Of a stretch of 64,000 nucleotides of DNA, positions 11,783-21,639 are shown one piece after another. The notes under the pieces were generated by a model. The model was given only the letters and a program-made list of their open reading frames with translations, made no database searches and was not told where the DNA came from. Source of the stretch: Spirochaeta lutea (lineage in GTDB: Bacteria > Spirochaetota > Spirochaetia > DSM-27196 > Salinispiraceae). Within the stretch, counting starts at the first letter, position 1. Every line of letters begins with the position of its first letter. The DNA lies in the NCBI RefSeq assembly GCF_000758165.1, contig NZ_JNUP01000052.1:1-64000 (forward strand), given 5' to 3'. A program made the translations under genes and the position numbers.

Positions 11783-12133
11783 TCAGGAACCGAGCAAGTG
11801 TAGTTCAGTCCGGCCGATGGTAATGGAGTCCGCTGCAGAGAGGCGGACGTAGGTGCCGGGCTGAATTTTTTTTCCGTTTACATACACTCCGTTGGTGCTG
11901 TGCTGGTCGGTAATAAAATATGCGCTCTTGATCCGCTGGACCACGGCATGGTGCCGGGAGGTCAGGTTATCGCTGAGCACTATATCGCAATCCGGCGCCC
12001 GGCCGATGACGATACGGTCTGTTACCAGGGTCTTGTTCCCCCCGTAGCGCAGATACACCGACTCCGCCTTTTTTATCTTCGCCAGGCGTTCACCGAGGTT
12101 GCTTGAGCTGATGATGGTTTCTTTATCGTCCAC
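11783..12133 (-). CDS. FHA-domain protein
   Basis: The 116-residue cytoplasmic protein is almost entirely one forkhead-associated domain, which binds phosphothreonine peptides. The conserved residues are present: IGRAPDCDIVL (Gly-Arg), TSRHHAVV (Ser-x-x-His) and STNGVYVNG (Asn-Gly). The start is a GTG with only a weak upstream AGGA; no ATG lies nearby in frame. It sits 44 bp behind ppc on the same strand and may be cotranscribed. The N-terminal 30 residues, with TIISSS, could include the Thr that such proteins offer to a partner kinase, but no Ser/Thr kinase gene is seen in the window. Confidence 0.88.
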   Translation of the reverse strand: MDDKETIISSSNLGERLAKIKKAESVYLRYGGNKTLVTDRIVIGRAPDCDIVLSDNLTSRHHAVVQRIKSAYFITDQHSTNGVYVNGKKIQPGTYVRLSAADSITIGRTELHLLGS

Positions 12134-12177
12134 TCCTGGATTGTACCCCGGTTTATTCCGAACCGCAATCCTTGGAT

Positions 12178-14898
12178 CTACACCGCATTACGGCTTGCAT
12201 TAATAGACGCGGCCATACTTTTAATGACTAATTTTTCGAAGGTCTCCTGGTTTGGAATGGTGGTTTCTTTTACAGGGTGATTCGAATGTCCCGCCATCCC
12301 CTGGTTTTTTTCCAGTTCACGTAACCGCGTTAATGCGTACTGCTGAATGACCTGACTTGGAAGAATGAGATTCTCCCGGAGTGCAATGGATTGCCGGATG
12401 GACGGATCGGTCTCAAGAAGGGAGGTCTGCCCGCTTATAGCTAGGAGTTTCTTCATGGTCCTTTCCGCCTCGTCATTAAGCAGGTTCCAGAACTCTCCGA
12501 ATTGCGGATCCTCCCGGTGGTACCGGGTGAGGGCAAAGTAACTCTTTGAGAGGCTTTGCATGGAGTTTTCCACCAGGGTCCGGAAAAAGAGGTTCCCCTG
12601 GTAGAGCCGCTGGAAGGCCTGGGTGCGTTCCGGGGTACTCAGAACATTCAGGGCCCGTCCGAATCCGTAAAACCCGGGAACGTTCTGTTTCATTTGGCTC
12701 CAGGCACCCACGAAGGGAATGGCCCGGAGGTCTTCCAGGCGTAGACTTCTGTTGGATTTTCGTTTAGCTGGGCGGCTGCCGATGTTGGTTTTCCCGTAAT
12801 ACTGTAAGGGAGTCATCTGTTCAAGGTAGGGGACAAAGCTGGGATGGTTCCGTAGCTCAAGATATGCCTCCCGGGCAGCTATGGAGAGTTCCTGGAGATC
12901 CCCGCGCTCAGAGGTGCTCATGGTGGAATAGTCCCCGGGAAAGAGGTTGTTTTCGATTCCCGCGGATACAATCTGTTCAAGGTTGTAGGTGGCACTTTCG
13001 GGGGTACCGTAGAGGGAGCTAATGGTCTGTCCTTGAATGGTCAGCTGAATGGCACGGCTGTCTATTTCGGGTCCAAGGGAACGATAGAATTTGTGCGTAT
13101 TTCCCCCGCCCCGGGCCGGTGGACCGCCTCTACCGTCAAAGAACTGAACCCGATATCCCTTGTTCTTGGAAACCAGGGTCAGGCGTTCCTTGGCTTGGTA
13201 TATTTCCCAGTTGGCAGCTACATACCCCCCATCCTTGGTTCCGTCGGAGAACCCCAGCATGATGGTTTGGTTCTCCCTTCGGTTTATCAGGTGGCTGGTG
13301 TAGACCGGAGCTGTGTACAGCTGCTCCATGACGGACTGAGCAGCGTGGAGATCATCGATTGTTTCAAAAAGCGGTACGATGTCCAGTGGAAGGTTCTGGG
13401 TATCCAACCCTCCTAAGAGGGCTATGACCATAACCTCGAGAACGTTGGCTGCAGATTGGGTATTGCTGATTATGTAGCGGTGGCACCCAATTTCACCGTT
13501 CCTGGACTGAATTTCTTCTAAGGCTTCCACGGAACCGAGAATATCCTTCAGGATCTGGTTGTCATGATCTGCTAGTTCGGAGGTAATCTCTCTCCCGAGG
13601 CTTAGCCGCTGTTCCCGGGGCAGGCTGCGCATGTCTTGGATCGTATTTTCCAGGAGTGTGAAGCGCTCAGTCTCGCCAAGAGATAGGTAGTCCTCATGCC
13701 CGGTTATACCGTTTTTACCGATGATTTTCATGGCAGTTTCCATAAAATCACCATGAACACGACTATCCTGACGAATATCGAGGGTGGCAAAATGAAACCC
13801 GAAACTCTGTACGGTACAGATAAGACGTTCTACCCTGTCAACAAATAACCCCCGGTGCTCCTGGTTGACCAGTTTACGGATGGTAAGCAGATCCTCTACG
13901 AGCTCCTGACTGGACCGGTATCCCCGGTCCTCCAGTTCAACACAAAACGTTCCGTCCGAGGCTTTTTTCGGCACCCGGGAAAAGGGGTAGAGGGTGTGCT
14001 CGAGTCGTTCCTCTATGGAATCCATGAGCTCAATAACTCCTGGGAAGGTCAGCCGCCGACGGAGGCTGCGCACATCATGGAGGTACAGCTGGATTATGGA
14101 GGAGCGCAGGAGTTCCCCAACCTCCTTGGTGAGGTCCGAGGTCACATAGGGATTGCCATCCCTATCACCCCCGGGCCAGAATCCGAGTTCAATCCGGCCC
14201 GGAAGACGGATGGCGGCTTCGGTATCCCGACAGACCCTGGTAACCAGTCGTTGGTGTATGTCCGGAACAACCTGGTACATCACATGTTCCAAGATCCACA
14301 TGAGTCCCTCGGCCTCTTCAAGGGGCGTCGGCTTTTCCCGGTTTTTGAACCGGGTCTGGCCCATTTGGAGCAGCAACTCATTGATAGACCGGATATCGTT
14401 GGATTCTAGACTTTTTGCGAGATCTGTGAGGATGGTGAGTACCTCATCGGTGTAGAACTGTGTCGGGTGGGCGGTCAAGACTATCCGTACTCGGTAGTCA
14501 TTGATGAAAGCCTCGTAGTCCTCTATTCGCTCTTCCCGCTCTATCCGGTTGAGCACATCCTTCACACAGCCCGGACCTTGAATATCATGGATTTGTGAGA
14601 AGGCGGCATCCTCCAGGGCGTCAAAAAGAACCACCTGGCGCTCCACCAACCGCATAAAGCGAAACAGATCGTCCACGATAACCTGTTCATCCTCAATGCC
14701 CAGGCGCTCCCGGAAAAACTGGAGTACAATCTCCTTTGGGGCAGCACCCTTCTCCAGCTCCTGCTTGGCGTACTGGGTAAAAACCGGCAATAATAATCCG
14801 GAGGTCCGCACATCTTCAAAGGGAAGATTCAAAAAAAGGCCGTTGTACAGCTGAAACTTCATGTCCACATGTTCTTGGAAGGAATTAATACTATTCAT
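12178..14898 (-). CDS. ppc: phosphoenolpyruvate carboxylase
   Basis: The 906-residue enzyme adds bicarbonate to phosphoenolpyruvate to give oxaloacetate and phosphate, an anaplerotic step. Diagnostic motifs are VLTAHPTQ (catalytic His, about residue 140), GGDRDGNPYV, and the glycine-rich FDGRGGPPARGGG loop. A conserved C-terminal region follows. Length is normal for bacterial PEPC. The first ATG (14898) has no clear ribosome-binding site; ATG 14862 is an alternative start. The upstream 95 bp is a divergent promoter region shared with the TPR gene. No regulatory phosphorylation motif is evident. Confidence 0.97.
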   Translation of the reverse strand: MNSINSFQEHVDMKFQLYNGLFLNLPFEDVRTSGLLLPVFTQYAKQELEKGAAPKEIVLQFFRERLGIEDEQVIVDDLFRFMRLVERQVVLFDALEDAAFSQIHDIQGPGCVKDVLNRIEREERIEDYEAFINDYRVRIVLTAHPTQFYTDEVLTILTDLAKSLESNDIRSINELLLQMGQTRFKNREKPTPLEEAEGLMWILEHVMYQVVPDIHQRLVTRVCRDTEAAIRLPGRIELGFWPGGDRDGNPYVTSDLTKEVGELLRSSIIQLYLHDVRSLRRRLTFPGVIELMDSIEERLEHTLYPFSRVPKKASDGTFCVELEDRGYRSSQELVEDLLTIRKLVNQEHRGLFVDRVERLICTVQSFGFHFATLDIRQDSRVHGDFMETAMKIIGKNGITGHEDYLSLGETERFTLLENTIQDMRSLPREQRLSLGREITSELADHDNQILKDILGSVEALEEIQSRNGEIGCHRYIISNTQSAANVLEVMVIALLGGLDTQNLPLDIVPLFETIDDLHAAQSVMEQLYTAPVYTSHLINRRENQTIMLGFSDGTKDGGYVAANWEIYQAKERLTLVSKNKGYRVQFFDGRGGPPARGGGNTHKFYRSLGPEIDSRAIQLTIQGQTISSLYGTPESATYNLEQIVSAGIENNLFPGDYSTMSTSERGDLQELSIAAREAYLELRNHPSFVPYLEQMTPLQYYGKTNIGSRPAKRKSNRSLRLEDLRAIPFVGAWSQMKQNVPGFYGFGRALNVLSTPERTQAFQRLYQGNLFFRTLVENSMQSLSKSYFALTRYHREDPQFGEFWNLLNDEAERTMKKLLAISGQTSLLETDPSIRQSIALRENLILPSQVIQQYALTRLRELEKNQGMAGHSNHPVKETTIPNQETFEKLVIKSMAASINASRNAV

Positions 14899-14955
14899 AT
14901 GTACTGATACTACTGTGTTTTGCCCTCGGAAATCCAGGGAAAAACCTCATAAAAT

Positions 14956-14984
14956 TTGTTAACAATCATTCCCAGGATTAGTAT
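14956..14984 (+). promoter_or_regulatory. candidate promoter of the TPR gene
   Basis: TTGTTA at 14956-14961 and TAGTAT at 14979-14984 are separated by 17 bp, each matching four of six consensus bases. Transcription would begin a few bases before the ATG at 14994, which would leave an almost leaderless message; the gene has no ribosome-binding site, which agrees with that. Confidence 0.4.
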
Positions 14985-14993
14985 TTTTAGATC

Positions 14994-15566
14994 ATGGAAC
15001 GGTATGCCTTTGACCCCGAAAAAGTTGATTCTCTCTTCGCGTTTCGAGATTTTTCCCAGGCAGAGGATCTGATACTGGAAGCTCTTTACGAGAATCCCGA
15101 TGATCTACAGGCCATAACCTACGCCGGTATACTCTACACGGAGACCGGCCGCTTTGAGGAAGCGCGGAAAGCACTAGAGTACGTCCTGGCACGAGATCCC
15201 CGCAATCCTGATGCATGGGAGGCCCAGGGGGTTATTCATTTCAGGCGGGGTCAGATATATGAAGCTAAAAACGCCTTTATTGCCGCCCTGAAGAGTTTTC
15301 CCCGGATGGCGAGTGCATTTCGTAACTTGGGTGTATTGTACCGGCACGTGGGGGACCAAAAAAAGAGCATCACCTGTTTACAACTGGCCCGGGGATACAA
15401 TCCCACCGACTACCTCACCCTGTACGCCTTGAGTTTCGGATTGATCGAAGAGCAGCGGAACGCTGAGGCTCGGGAGGTCCTGACCCTCATGATGGATCAG
15501 CCCCTTCCCCCGGATATCCTGGAATACGCCCAAACGCAATTAGCCAAGCTTGAAGAGAGCCGGTAA
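14994..15566 (+). CDS. tetratricopeptide-repeat protein
   Basis: The 190-residue soluble protein is built of about four TPR helix pairs. The clearest are GILYTETGRFEEARKALEYV (about residues 45-64), GVIHFRRGQIYEAKNAFIAA and the following LGVLYRHVGDQKKSITCLQ. Such repeats bind partner proteins; nothing in the sequence names the partner. There is no signal peptide or membrane segment. No Shine-Dalgarno sequence precedes the ATG, and the candidate promoter would put the transcript start within about 5 bases, so translation may be leaderless. It is divergent from ppc and followed by a repeat element. Confidence 0.85.
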   Translation: MERYAFDPEKVDSLFAFRDFSQAEDLILEALYENPDDLQAITYAGILYTETGRFEEARKALEYVLARDPRNPDAWEAQGVIHFRRGQIYEAKNAFIAALKSFPRMASAFRNLGVLYRHVGDQKKSITCLQLARGYNPTDYLTLYALSFGLIEEQRNAEAREVLTLMMDQPLPPDILEYAQTQLAKLEESR

Positions 15567-15588
15567 CCAAAGAGGGGAAAGGCTTAGA

Positions 15589-15693
15589 TAGTGCGCAAAA
15601 GAATGTAAACTACGCCAGATATAGGGGAACAACCAGAAACCCAACCCAGGGGTGGTGTCCCCCGGGTGAAAACTTACAACCTTTTGCGCACTA
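15589..15693 (+). repeat. 105-bp palindromic intergenic element, copy B
   Basis: This near-complete copy begins TAGTGCGCAAAAGAATGTA and ends TACAACCTTTTGCGCACTA. The inner block ACTACGCCAGATATAGG matches the other plus-oriented copies. Its length, 105 bp including the terminal TA dinucleotides, equals that of copies at 48455 and 60521. It lies 22 bp behind the TPR stop codon. Confidence 0.88.
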
Positions 15694-15857
15694 CCGAAGG
15701 CTTACTGGCTTACTACTAGTGGGGTTTTTGCAGCACTCCGATTTGCAAGAACCAAACACGAGGCCAATACGAGTAAATCACTTCTATGCAAGTAATTACT
15801 TTTCTTCGTTTCCGTGCATGCCAATTGCAAACGACTTTCCCAATTGGCGATAGTAAT

Positions 15858-15975
15858 AATGTATAAAAGGCTGTACTGTTGCCCGCCGGCGCCACTCCCC
15901 ATGATGCCGGCTCTGGGGGAGGTACGCCACTCCCCAGTTGGCCGGAGCTGAGGTGCGGAACTGCCCATTTGGCCG
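15858..15975. repeat. decayed copy C of the 105-bp element (tentative)
   Basis: AATGTATAAAAGGCTGTACTG at 15858 onward resembles the left arm of the family (compare GTGTGTAAAAGGCTG in copy G). A right arm can be guessed only loosely around 15950-15975. It is called tentative because only one arm is clear. Confidence 0.35.
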
Positions 15976-15993
15976 GACCCGAACCCGGGCTCC

Positions 15994-16025
15994 GGTGCAG
16001 ATGGTGCAGATGGTGCAGATGGTGC
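15994..16025. repeat. 9-bp tandem repeat
   Basis: The unit GGTGCAGAT occurs three times in a row plus a five-base part of a fourth. It is outside any supported gene. Confidence 0.85.
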
Positions 16026-16185
16026 TTGGCTGGCGCGGCTGTATCCGGTGACGTTTACCTTCTTCTATACGTGTTAAAACTGCCTCCGTCCAGCCCATCA
16101 TTTCCCTAACCTAGCGAGTCACGAGCACGGTTAACATCCATCGCCCCTACCAAGGACCCCGGTTTCCCTGTCTCGTGTTACCTTC

Positions 16186-16215
16186 GAGGCTAACAAAGAG
16201 GCTAACAAAGAGGCT
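16186..16215. repeat. 12-bp tandem repeat
   Basis: GAGGCTAACAAA occurs twice in full and is followed by GAGGCT, the first half of a third unit. It lies 35 bp behind the stop of the hybrid kinase gene. Confidence 0.85.
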
Positions 16216-16249
16216 TTTCGCCCAAGGATGCTCGGAGGCTTGTCCCGCC

Positions 16250-19156
16250 CTACATCCCCGGCGAAAAATAGTTGGAAATCTCACCTATCTGATGTTGCAG
16301 CTCCTGCAGGCTCTTTTGGACGGCTTCTAGGCCGCCCTGGCGTGCCTTATTTTCTATCCGCAAGGCAGTTTCCGAGATGAGTGCAGCCCCGATGTTCAAT
16401 GCACCGCCCTTAATGGTATGGGCCGCCCGGTGTAATACTGTCAGATCCCGGTTCTCCATGGCTTCATCCATTTCTTTCAGGAGATCAGCGGCTGAGGATG
16501 CAAATTCCCGAACCAGCATAAGGTAACTTCCTAGATCCCCATCAAGATCATCCAATATTCCCGGGGACGAGTGGAGGATATGGAACTCCGCCCCCCCGGG
16601 GGGGCGGTGGCTGGTTTGGATGTAGGATCCGGGAGGAACAAATTTTGCCATATAGTGGAGAAGGGTATGGCGGCCCAGGGGCTTGGAAAGGATGGTATTC
16701 ATACCTGCAGCCAGTGCCCGAGCCTGATCCTCGGGGAATACATTCGCACTTAATCCGATGATGGGCGGCCCAAACCCCTGAGCCCGCAGCTCCTCAGTCG
16801 CCTGGTAGCCGTCCAGAACGGGCATTTGAATGTCCATGATTATGCAATCTACCGATGCTGATCGTACAAAATCCAGGGCCTCCTGCCCATGGGAAACACC
16901 GCTTACCTGCCAGCCTGCGCTCTCTAAATGCTTGCGGGTTAGGATTCGGTTCAGTTCATAATCCTCCACCAGGAGAACATGTGGGCCGCTATTCCAGCGT
17001 GGTTCTGTTTGAGGGGAGGACTCGGTCAGGGGAATAAAATCGTTGGTCGTCAACTCCCGTAATGCCAGGCTAGCCTCAAACCTGGACCCCTTGCCCGGGG
17101 TGCTTGTCAGCCGGATATTCCCATCCATCATTCTGGCGAGTCTCAGGGCGATGGCTGTTCCCAGCCCCGTACCGCCGTACATACGGGTTGTGCTCGGATC
17201 GGCCTGTTCGAAGGCGTCAAATATTTGTGCCTGACGTTCTAAGGGGATTCCAATGCCCGTATCCTCAACCACTATCCGCAACATCCCCGCGCCCTGATCC
17301 TGGCTCAGATACTCTACCCCCAGAGAAATGCTCCCCTCTTCAGTGAACTTTACGGCGTTACTCAGCAGATTATCCAGAATCTGCCGAAGCCGCAGGGAAT
17401 CTCCTACCAGGTACCGGGGCAGTTGTTCATCCACACTGATGGTAAAATACAGCCCCTTATTTCTTGCCTGAATCCGGATATTTGAGGACACCACCTGGAG
17501 CATTTCATGAATATCGAAGGGATTAATCTCCAGTTCCAGTTTCCCGGCTTCAATCTTGGATATATCCAGAAGCTGATTAATAATCTCCAACAATCGCAGG
17601 GATTCGCTGCGTATCAACCGGATGTAGTGGGGTGCCTCCCTCCCTCCCGGTTCGTACTGCAATAACTCACAGAAACCCAGGATGCCGTTTAACGGGGTAC
17701 GGATTTCATGGCTCATATTAGCCAAAAAGTTCCCCTTCGCAGTGCTGGCGGCCTTAGCGGCATCCAGGGCAGCCCGGAGATCTGCGGTTCTGCTGATAAC
17801 CGTACGTTCGAGATTCTCCTGAACCTTATCCTGTTGCCGGAGAAGCTGCTTTAGCCGGTGGTTTAATCCCTCTGCCTGGCTGAATCCTGTGGAAAACTCA
17901 CGGCCCAAATACAAGGCCTGGATGAATACGGAAAGCACTGTAAGGCTCGAAGGCAGGGTTCCCACATCAATTCCGTAGAACCATTGCAGAATAAATCCCC
18001 CCCCGGCTGCCTGGAGCAAAATAAAGCAGATGAGGAAGGTCAGCACACCCGGGGTCCGATCCCGCAGCTTCGGTACGACGAGCTGAACCGCCGCAATACT
18101 GTAGCCCATGGTAACCAGCAAAAACGGAACAATAGTCATCCACACCTGAGACTCGGGTAGCAGCAAAATAACGATGAGGATGAGTCCGGTGATCCAGCGC
18201 AGCAGGATGCGGATATGCCGAAGTTCCAGGCGTAGTATTTGTCGGCGGGTATACTCAAAAAAACAGTACATGGCCAATACGAAAGAAGCCGCGGATAGCC
18301 GTTCCACGATCCCTGAATTCAGCGCACCGAAGACGTGTGTCAATCCCTGGTGTCCGGAAATACCATGGTTAAAGGCGGAGAGCAGGGCGAAAAACCCGAG
18401 GAACACCGTGCTGTCTTCAATGGGCCTTACCAAGAAAAAGCCCACCAGGAACAGACCCAAGACCATCATACTCGCTAAATTAAGAATGTCCCCTGCCATG
18501 GATCGCAGGGCAATACTGGTGACATCCGATGTGAAGCCCAGCTGTACCGGCCCCGAGATTCCGCCGAAACCCTGGTAGGTGTCAAAGACATCGATTATCA
18601 GACGCATCCTGTCTCCGTCGGGGTAGGGGAACTCTAGTAGGGTTGATCCCCGGGAGGTTGAAATCCTATTCGGATGTTGTGAAGGTTCTGTATACCCCCC
18701 CGCAGCACCGTAGTTCCGGGCTTCTCCGGAGGTGTAGAGCATCTGACCATTTATCTCCACGGTGTAGGCTCCGTGAACCCTGCCGAGTAATAACGCTAAG
18801 ACGCTGTTCTCGGGACCCGGGGGAAGATCGGTAATATCAAGCCTGTAGCGGGTCCCGATGTATCCGGGATACCCCTGGAAGTGATGCTCCCGCGGTCTGT
18901 TCGGTACGGGTATTTCCTGAAACGCGCTCTCCGTGGGAGTTTCGCCCTGCTTTAAGGGGGCTGCGTTCCAGGTTCCATGGAGGTTCAGGGGCGAAAAGGA
19001 AGTTTCTTGCCAATCACCCAAGGAAACCTGACCCCCCTGGGCTGATTCTCCGTGGGCGGGAAATACAAAGCCAGCAAGAACCCAGGTAAGCGTGCTAAGG
19101 AGGAAGAGAATTAGACGTTGATTTTTGTAGGCTGCTGTTCTTCCCATGCAATCCAT
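16250..19156 (-). CDS. hybrid sensor histidine kinase with 7TMR-DISM sensor, receiver and Hpt domains
   Basis: Domains of this 968-residue protein in order are: signal peptide, periplasmic sheet domain (about 45-215, carbohydrate-binding-like DISM extracellular region), seven membrane segments (about 220-430), coiled linker, and HisKA with MSHEIRTPLNG (His about 482). HATPase with DTGIGIP and GTGLGTAIA follows, then receiver with DIQMPVLDG (Asp about 774) and a C-terminal Hpt with HTIKGG (His about 914). All phosphorelay residues are present, so it can carry a full His-Asp-His relay, presumably to a separate response regulator. The ATG overlaps the 3' end of the radical-SAM gene by 46 bp; ATG 19147 is an alternative. 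The signal is unknown; the extracellular fold suggests a small ligand or sugar. Confidence 0.93.
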   Translation of the reverse strand: MDCMGRTAAYKNQRLILFLLSTLTWVLAGFVFPAHGESAQGGQVSLGDWQETSFSPLNLHGTWNAAPLKQGETPTESAFQEIPVPNRPREHHFQGYPGYIGTRYRLDITDLPPGPENSVLALLLGRVHGAYTVEINGQMLYTSGEARNYGAAGGYTEPSQHPNRISTSRGSTLLEFPYPDGDRMRLIIDVFDTYQGFGGISGPVQLGFTSDVTSIALRSMAGDILNLASMMVLGLFLVGFFLVRPIEDSTVFLGFFALLSAFNHGISGHQGLTHVFGALNSGIVERLSAASFVLAMYCFFEYTRRQILRLELRHIRILLRWITGLILIVILLLPESQVWMTIVPFLLVTMGYSIAAVQLVVPKLRDRTPGVLTFLICFILLQAAGGGFILQWFYGIDVGTLPSSLTVLSVFIQALYLGREFSTGFSQAEGLNHRLKQLLRQQDKVQENLERTVISRTADLRAALDAAKAASTAKGNFLANMSHEIRTPLNGILGFCELLQYEPGGREAPHYIRLIRSESLRLLEIINQLLDISKIEAGKLELEINPFDIHEMLQVVSSNIRIQARNKGLYFTISVDEQLPRYLVGDSLRLRQILDNLLSNAVKFTEEGSISLGVEYLSQDQGAGMLRIVVEDTGIGIPLERQAQIFDAFEQADPSTTRMYGGTGLGTAIALRLARMMDGNIRLTSTPGKGSRFEASLALRELTTNDFIPLTESSPQTEPRWNSGPHVLLVEDYELNRILTRKHLESAGWQVSGVSHGQEALDFVRSASVDCIIMDIQMPVLDGYQATEELRAQGFGPPIIGLSANVFPEDQARALAAGMNTILSKPLGRHTLLHYMAKFVPPGSYIQTSHRPPGGAEFHILHSSPGILDDLDGDLGSYLMLVREFASSAADLLKEMDEAMENRDLTVLHRAAHTIKGGALNIGAALISETALRIENKARQGGLEAVQKSLQELQHQIGEISNYFSPGM

Positions 19157-21627
19157 TCTTCTATTGTATTCTCTAAATCTTTTCCCTGGGGACCTTGGGT
19201 GGAAATTTTCTCCAAAATCGCCCCCAGAGATTTCGGGTTGTATCCGGCCTCCTGACCGGGTAATTTACGGATGCCCCAGGATCCTAGGGTTGTTCTGGTT
19301 TCCCGGAGAACAGGATCGCCATTCAGGTCGGTCTCTACCGACCAAGCCTCAAGATTGGCTACTGCCGACTCTAGGCGGGCCCAGTGTTCCATCGACTTCG
19401 GATACACCCGATATACAACCGATTGGGTGAGGGAAGAGAGGCTCGGTATTTTCTTTCCCCGGGTAAGGGTTGGGAGAATTTTGAGGTCGGTAACCCGGAT
19501 TCCCTTGGGTAAGGCCGCATTAATAGGGTCGATCATGCTACCGGCCTGGAGGGATCCGGCTAACTGGACAGCCATCACCTCGTGCCGGGACTCCATACCC
19601 AGGGGCAGGGCTTGGTTGAAATCCATCTTCGGTTTCGGATTGTAGTGCCCAGCCATCCACAGGGGTACATCGCATCGGATGAGAGCCTGTTCAAAGGCTC
19701 GGATTAACGAAAGATGGGACAGCAATGTCCCCATACCCAGTTTTTGAAACCTAAGGATGAGGGTATGACGGAGGGGAAGGATCTCCGCCTCAGAGTCTCG
19801 GGGGTCCTCTCGGGGCGTAGTGATGGTAGGCGCGGTTGAATCGGGGTTTTCTGGTTGATCCACCACCTGTACTGATTTTCCGCAGAGTCCGCAGTGGTCC
19901 CTGCAGACCGGTTCACACCGGAGGGAGTGTTCACCTGTACGGCTCTTTTGCCATTCCTTGGCAATGTAGCGGGGGCTTACGCCCAGTGAGATGGAATCCC
20001 AGGGAAGGATGGTGTCTTCAGGTTGTTTCGGTTCAAGGAGTTCATCTACCGGCCAAGATGCCTGTCGGATAACCTGCTCCCAGATGTCCCGCCGACAGCG
20101 GTCCTCCCATGAGTCGAAGCGCGCACCCTTCTGCCATGCTGCATAAATCAGGTCGCCAACCCGCTGATCTCCCAGGGAGATGATTCCTTCCAAGTATGAC
20201 AGAAACCCTCCCTGGTAGGTAATTTTAATACCCCGGTCTGTATTATTGGTTTTTATGGTGTGGAGAATCTCCTGAGCCCGCTCCCAAGGGAGCATGCCTG
20301 CCCACTGGAAGGGGGTATGGGGTTTGGGCACAAAGGTGCCGATATTAACGTTGATCTTCATGCGGGTTTGCTGGCGAATTCTCTGGAGAAACATCCGTAT
20401 TTCTTCAGCTTCATCCTCAACACCCGCCCCGGGGACGGGTAAACCCACCATAAAATAGAACTTAGCACTCTTCCAACCTCTGCGCTCCGCCTCGTGGAGA
20501 ATCGCGATAATTCTCTGGACGGTTACGGTCTTGTTTAATACCCCTTGCCCGAAATCCGTGGGCGTCTCTACAGCAAAGGTAAGACCTCCACGTTTTCCAT
20601 GACTCAACGCCTCTATAATCGGCAGGGTAAAGGATTCTACCTTGAGGCTGGGCAGCTGGAAGCTTACCCCTCTAGGCCCGAATTCCTGATTCAAGGATGA
20701 AATAAGGTCCCCTATCCCCGAGTAGTCCCCGGAGCTCAGGGACGACAGGGTAATACGCCGGTATCCCATGGTGTCAACGAGGTCGCGGACCTCCTCGGTA
20801 ATCTGGGCTATGCTTTTCTGGCGGTAGGGACGGTAATAGTCTCCGGCATGACAGAACCGGCATCCCTGGGGACATCCCCTCATGATCTCTACCACCCCGT
20901 GTTCCTGAATAATCTTGTGGGGGGTTACCGGATACCGCAGGCGGAGGGCGTCTTGGGTGAATCCCGTCCAAACGGCACGGCGTACAGATTTAGTGCTTCC
21001 GGGAACCCAGATATTGGGATGATCCAGGAGCACCTGGCGTTGTTTCTCCCTGGCTGTCGCCAGGTTGGTATGGGAGTCTTGAATCCGGGCCAACTCTCTG
21101 TACAAATCTGGGACTACCTCTTCGGCTTCCCCGATAACGGCCCCGTCTATCACATGGTAATAGGGTAGGGGATTTGTCGTGCCCGGACCCCCGATGATAA
21201 CCAGGGGGGCATCGGGGCGCCGGTCATGCCGGTGAACCGGAATTCCTCCTAGGTCCAGAATGGTCAGCATATTCGTGGCCGACAATTCATATCCCAGGGT
21301 AAATCCCAGTACATCCAATTCAGCCAAGGGAAGATATCCCTCAAGGGTGAAGAGAGGCAGACCCTCTTCACGGAGCAGGGTCTCGAAATCCTCCGCCGGT
21401 GCGAATACGCGTTGACAGCTGATACCGGGTAGATCGTTGATGATACTGTAGAGTATCTTCCAGGAATAGTTGGACATTCCGATCTCATACACGTCCGGGA
21501 AGATAATCGCTGTGGTAAATGAGGCATCGGGTTTTTCCCGTTGACCGAATTCTCCCCCGGTATAGTATCCCGGGTTCTTCACCCGGTGTAAAAGCTGCAT
21601 GAGCTGCGTTTTATCGATTGATGACAT
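19111..21627 (-). CDS. TIGR03960-type radical SAM protein fused to DUF2344
   Basis: The 838-residue protein has an N-terminal B12-binding-like region (about 1-200; FPDVYEIGMSNYSWKILY) and a radical-SAM barrel with GCPQGCRFCHAG (Cx3Cx2C for the 4Fe-4S cluster, about residue 255). A four-cysteine cluster follows near 580 (CEPVCRDHCGLCG), then a C-terminal DUF2344 domain (about 630-780; LGMGTLLSHLSLIRAFEQAL and NPKPKMDF). In many bacteria the two halves are adjacent genes (TIGR03960 and TIGR03936) next to ribonuclease G/E; here they are one chain and no rng/rne neighbour is seen. The reaction is unknown. No ribosome-binding site precedes the ATG. It is tightly packed between signalling genes, 12 bp behind the cyclase gene. 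Confidence 0.9.
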   Translation of the reverse strand: MSSIDKTQLMQLLHRVKNPGYYTGGEFGQREKPDASFTTAIIFPDVYEIGMSNYSWKILYSIINDLPGISCQRVFAPAEDFETLLREEGLPLFTLEGYLPLAELDVLGFTLGYELSATNMLTILDLGGIPVHRHDRRPDAPLVIIGGPGTTNPLPYYHVIDGAVIGEAEEVVPDLYRELARIQDSHTNLATAREKQRQVLLDHPNIWVPGSTKSVRRAVWTGFTQDALRLRYPVTPHKIIQEHGVVEIMRGCPQGCRFCHAGDYYRPYRQKSIAQITEEVRDLVDTMGYRRITLSSLSSGDYSGIGDLISSLNQEFGPRGVSFQLPSLKVESFTLPIIEALSHGKRGGLTFAVETPTDFGQGVLNKTVTVQRIIAILHEAERRGWKSAKFYFMVGLPVPGAGVEDEAEEIRMFLQRIRQQTRMKINVNIGTFVPKPHTPFQWAGMLPWERAQEILHTIKTNNTDRGIKITYQGGFLSYLEGIISLGDQRVGDLIYAAWQKGARFDSWEDRCRRDIWEQVIRQASWPVDELLEPKQPEDTILPWDSISLGVSPRYIAKEWQKSRTGEHSLRCEPVCRDHCGLCGKSVQVVDQPENPDSTAPTITTPREDPRDSEAEILPLRHTLILRFQKLGMGTLLSHLSLIRAFEQALIRCDVPLWMAGHYNPKPKMDFNQALPLGMESRHEVMAVQLAGSLQAGSMIDPINAALPKGIRVTDLKILPTLTRGKKIPSLSSLTQSVVYRVYPKSMEHWARLESAVANLEAWSVETDLNGDPVLRETRTTLGSWGIRKLPGQEAGYNPKSLGAILEKISTQGPQGKDLENTIEEWIAWEEQQPTKINV

Positions 21628-21639
21628 CGCGCTACTGTA

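Larger units (their letters stand above)
15694..16249. other. gene-free stretch with decayed repeats
   Basis: No coding region is supported in these 556 bp; open frames on both strands lack start signals and overlap repeats. The stretch holds a decayed copy of the 105-bp element, a 9-bp tandem repeat and a 12-bp tandem repeat, listed separately. A CCAATTG...CAATTGG inverted pair lies around 15820-15850. It separates the plus-strand TPR gene from the minus-strand hybrid kinase gene, so both transcripts end here. Confidence 0.55.

Noticed and set aside
11770-11786. Hairpin between the DUF4097 and FHA genes as an intrinsic terminator
   Set aside because: It has a stem of only six pairs and no T run on either strand, so it is mentioned but not called.
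13855-14409. A 184-codon plus-strand frame opposite ppc
   Set aside because: It is the complement of well-conserved PEP carboxylase sequence.
15702-16109. Overlapping open frames between the TPR and hybrid kinase genes
   Set aside because: They cover tandem repeats and a decayed repeat element, lack start signals and show no family.
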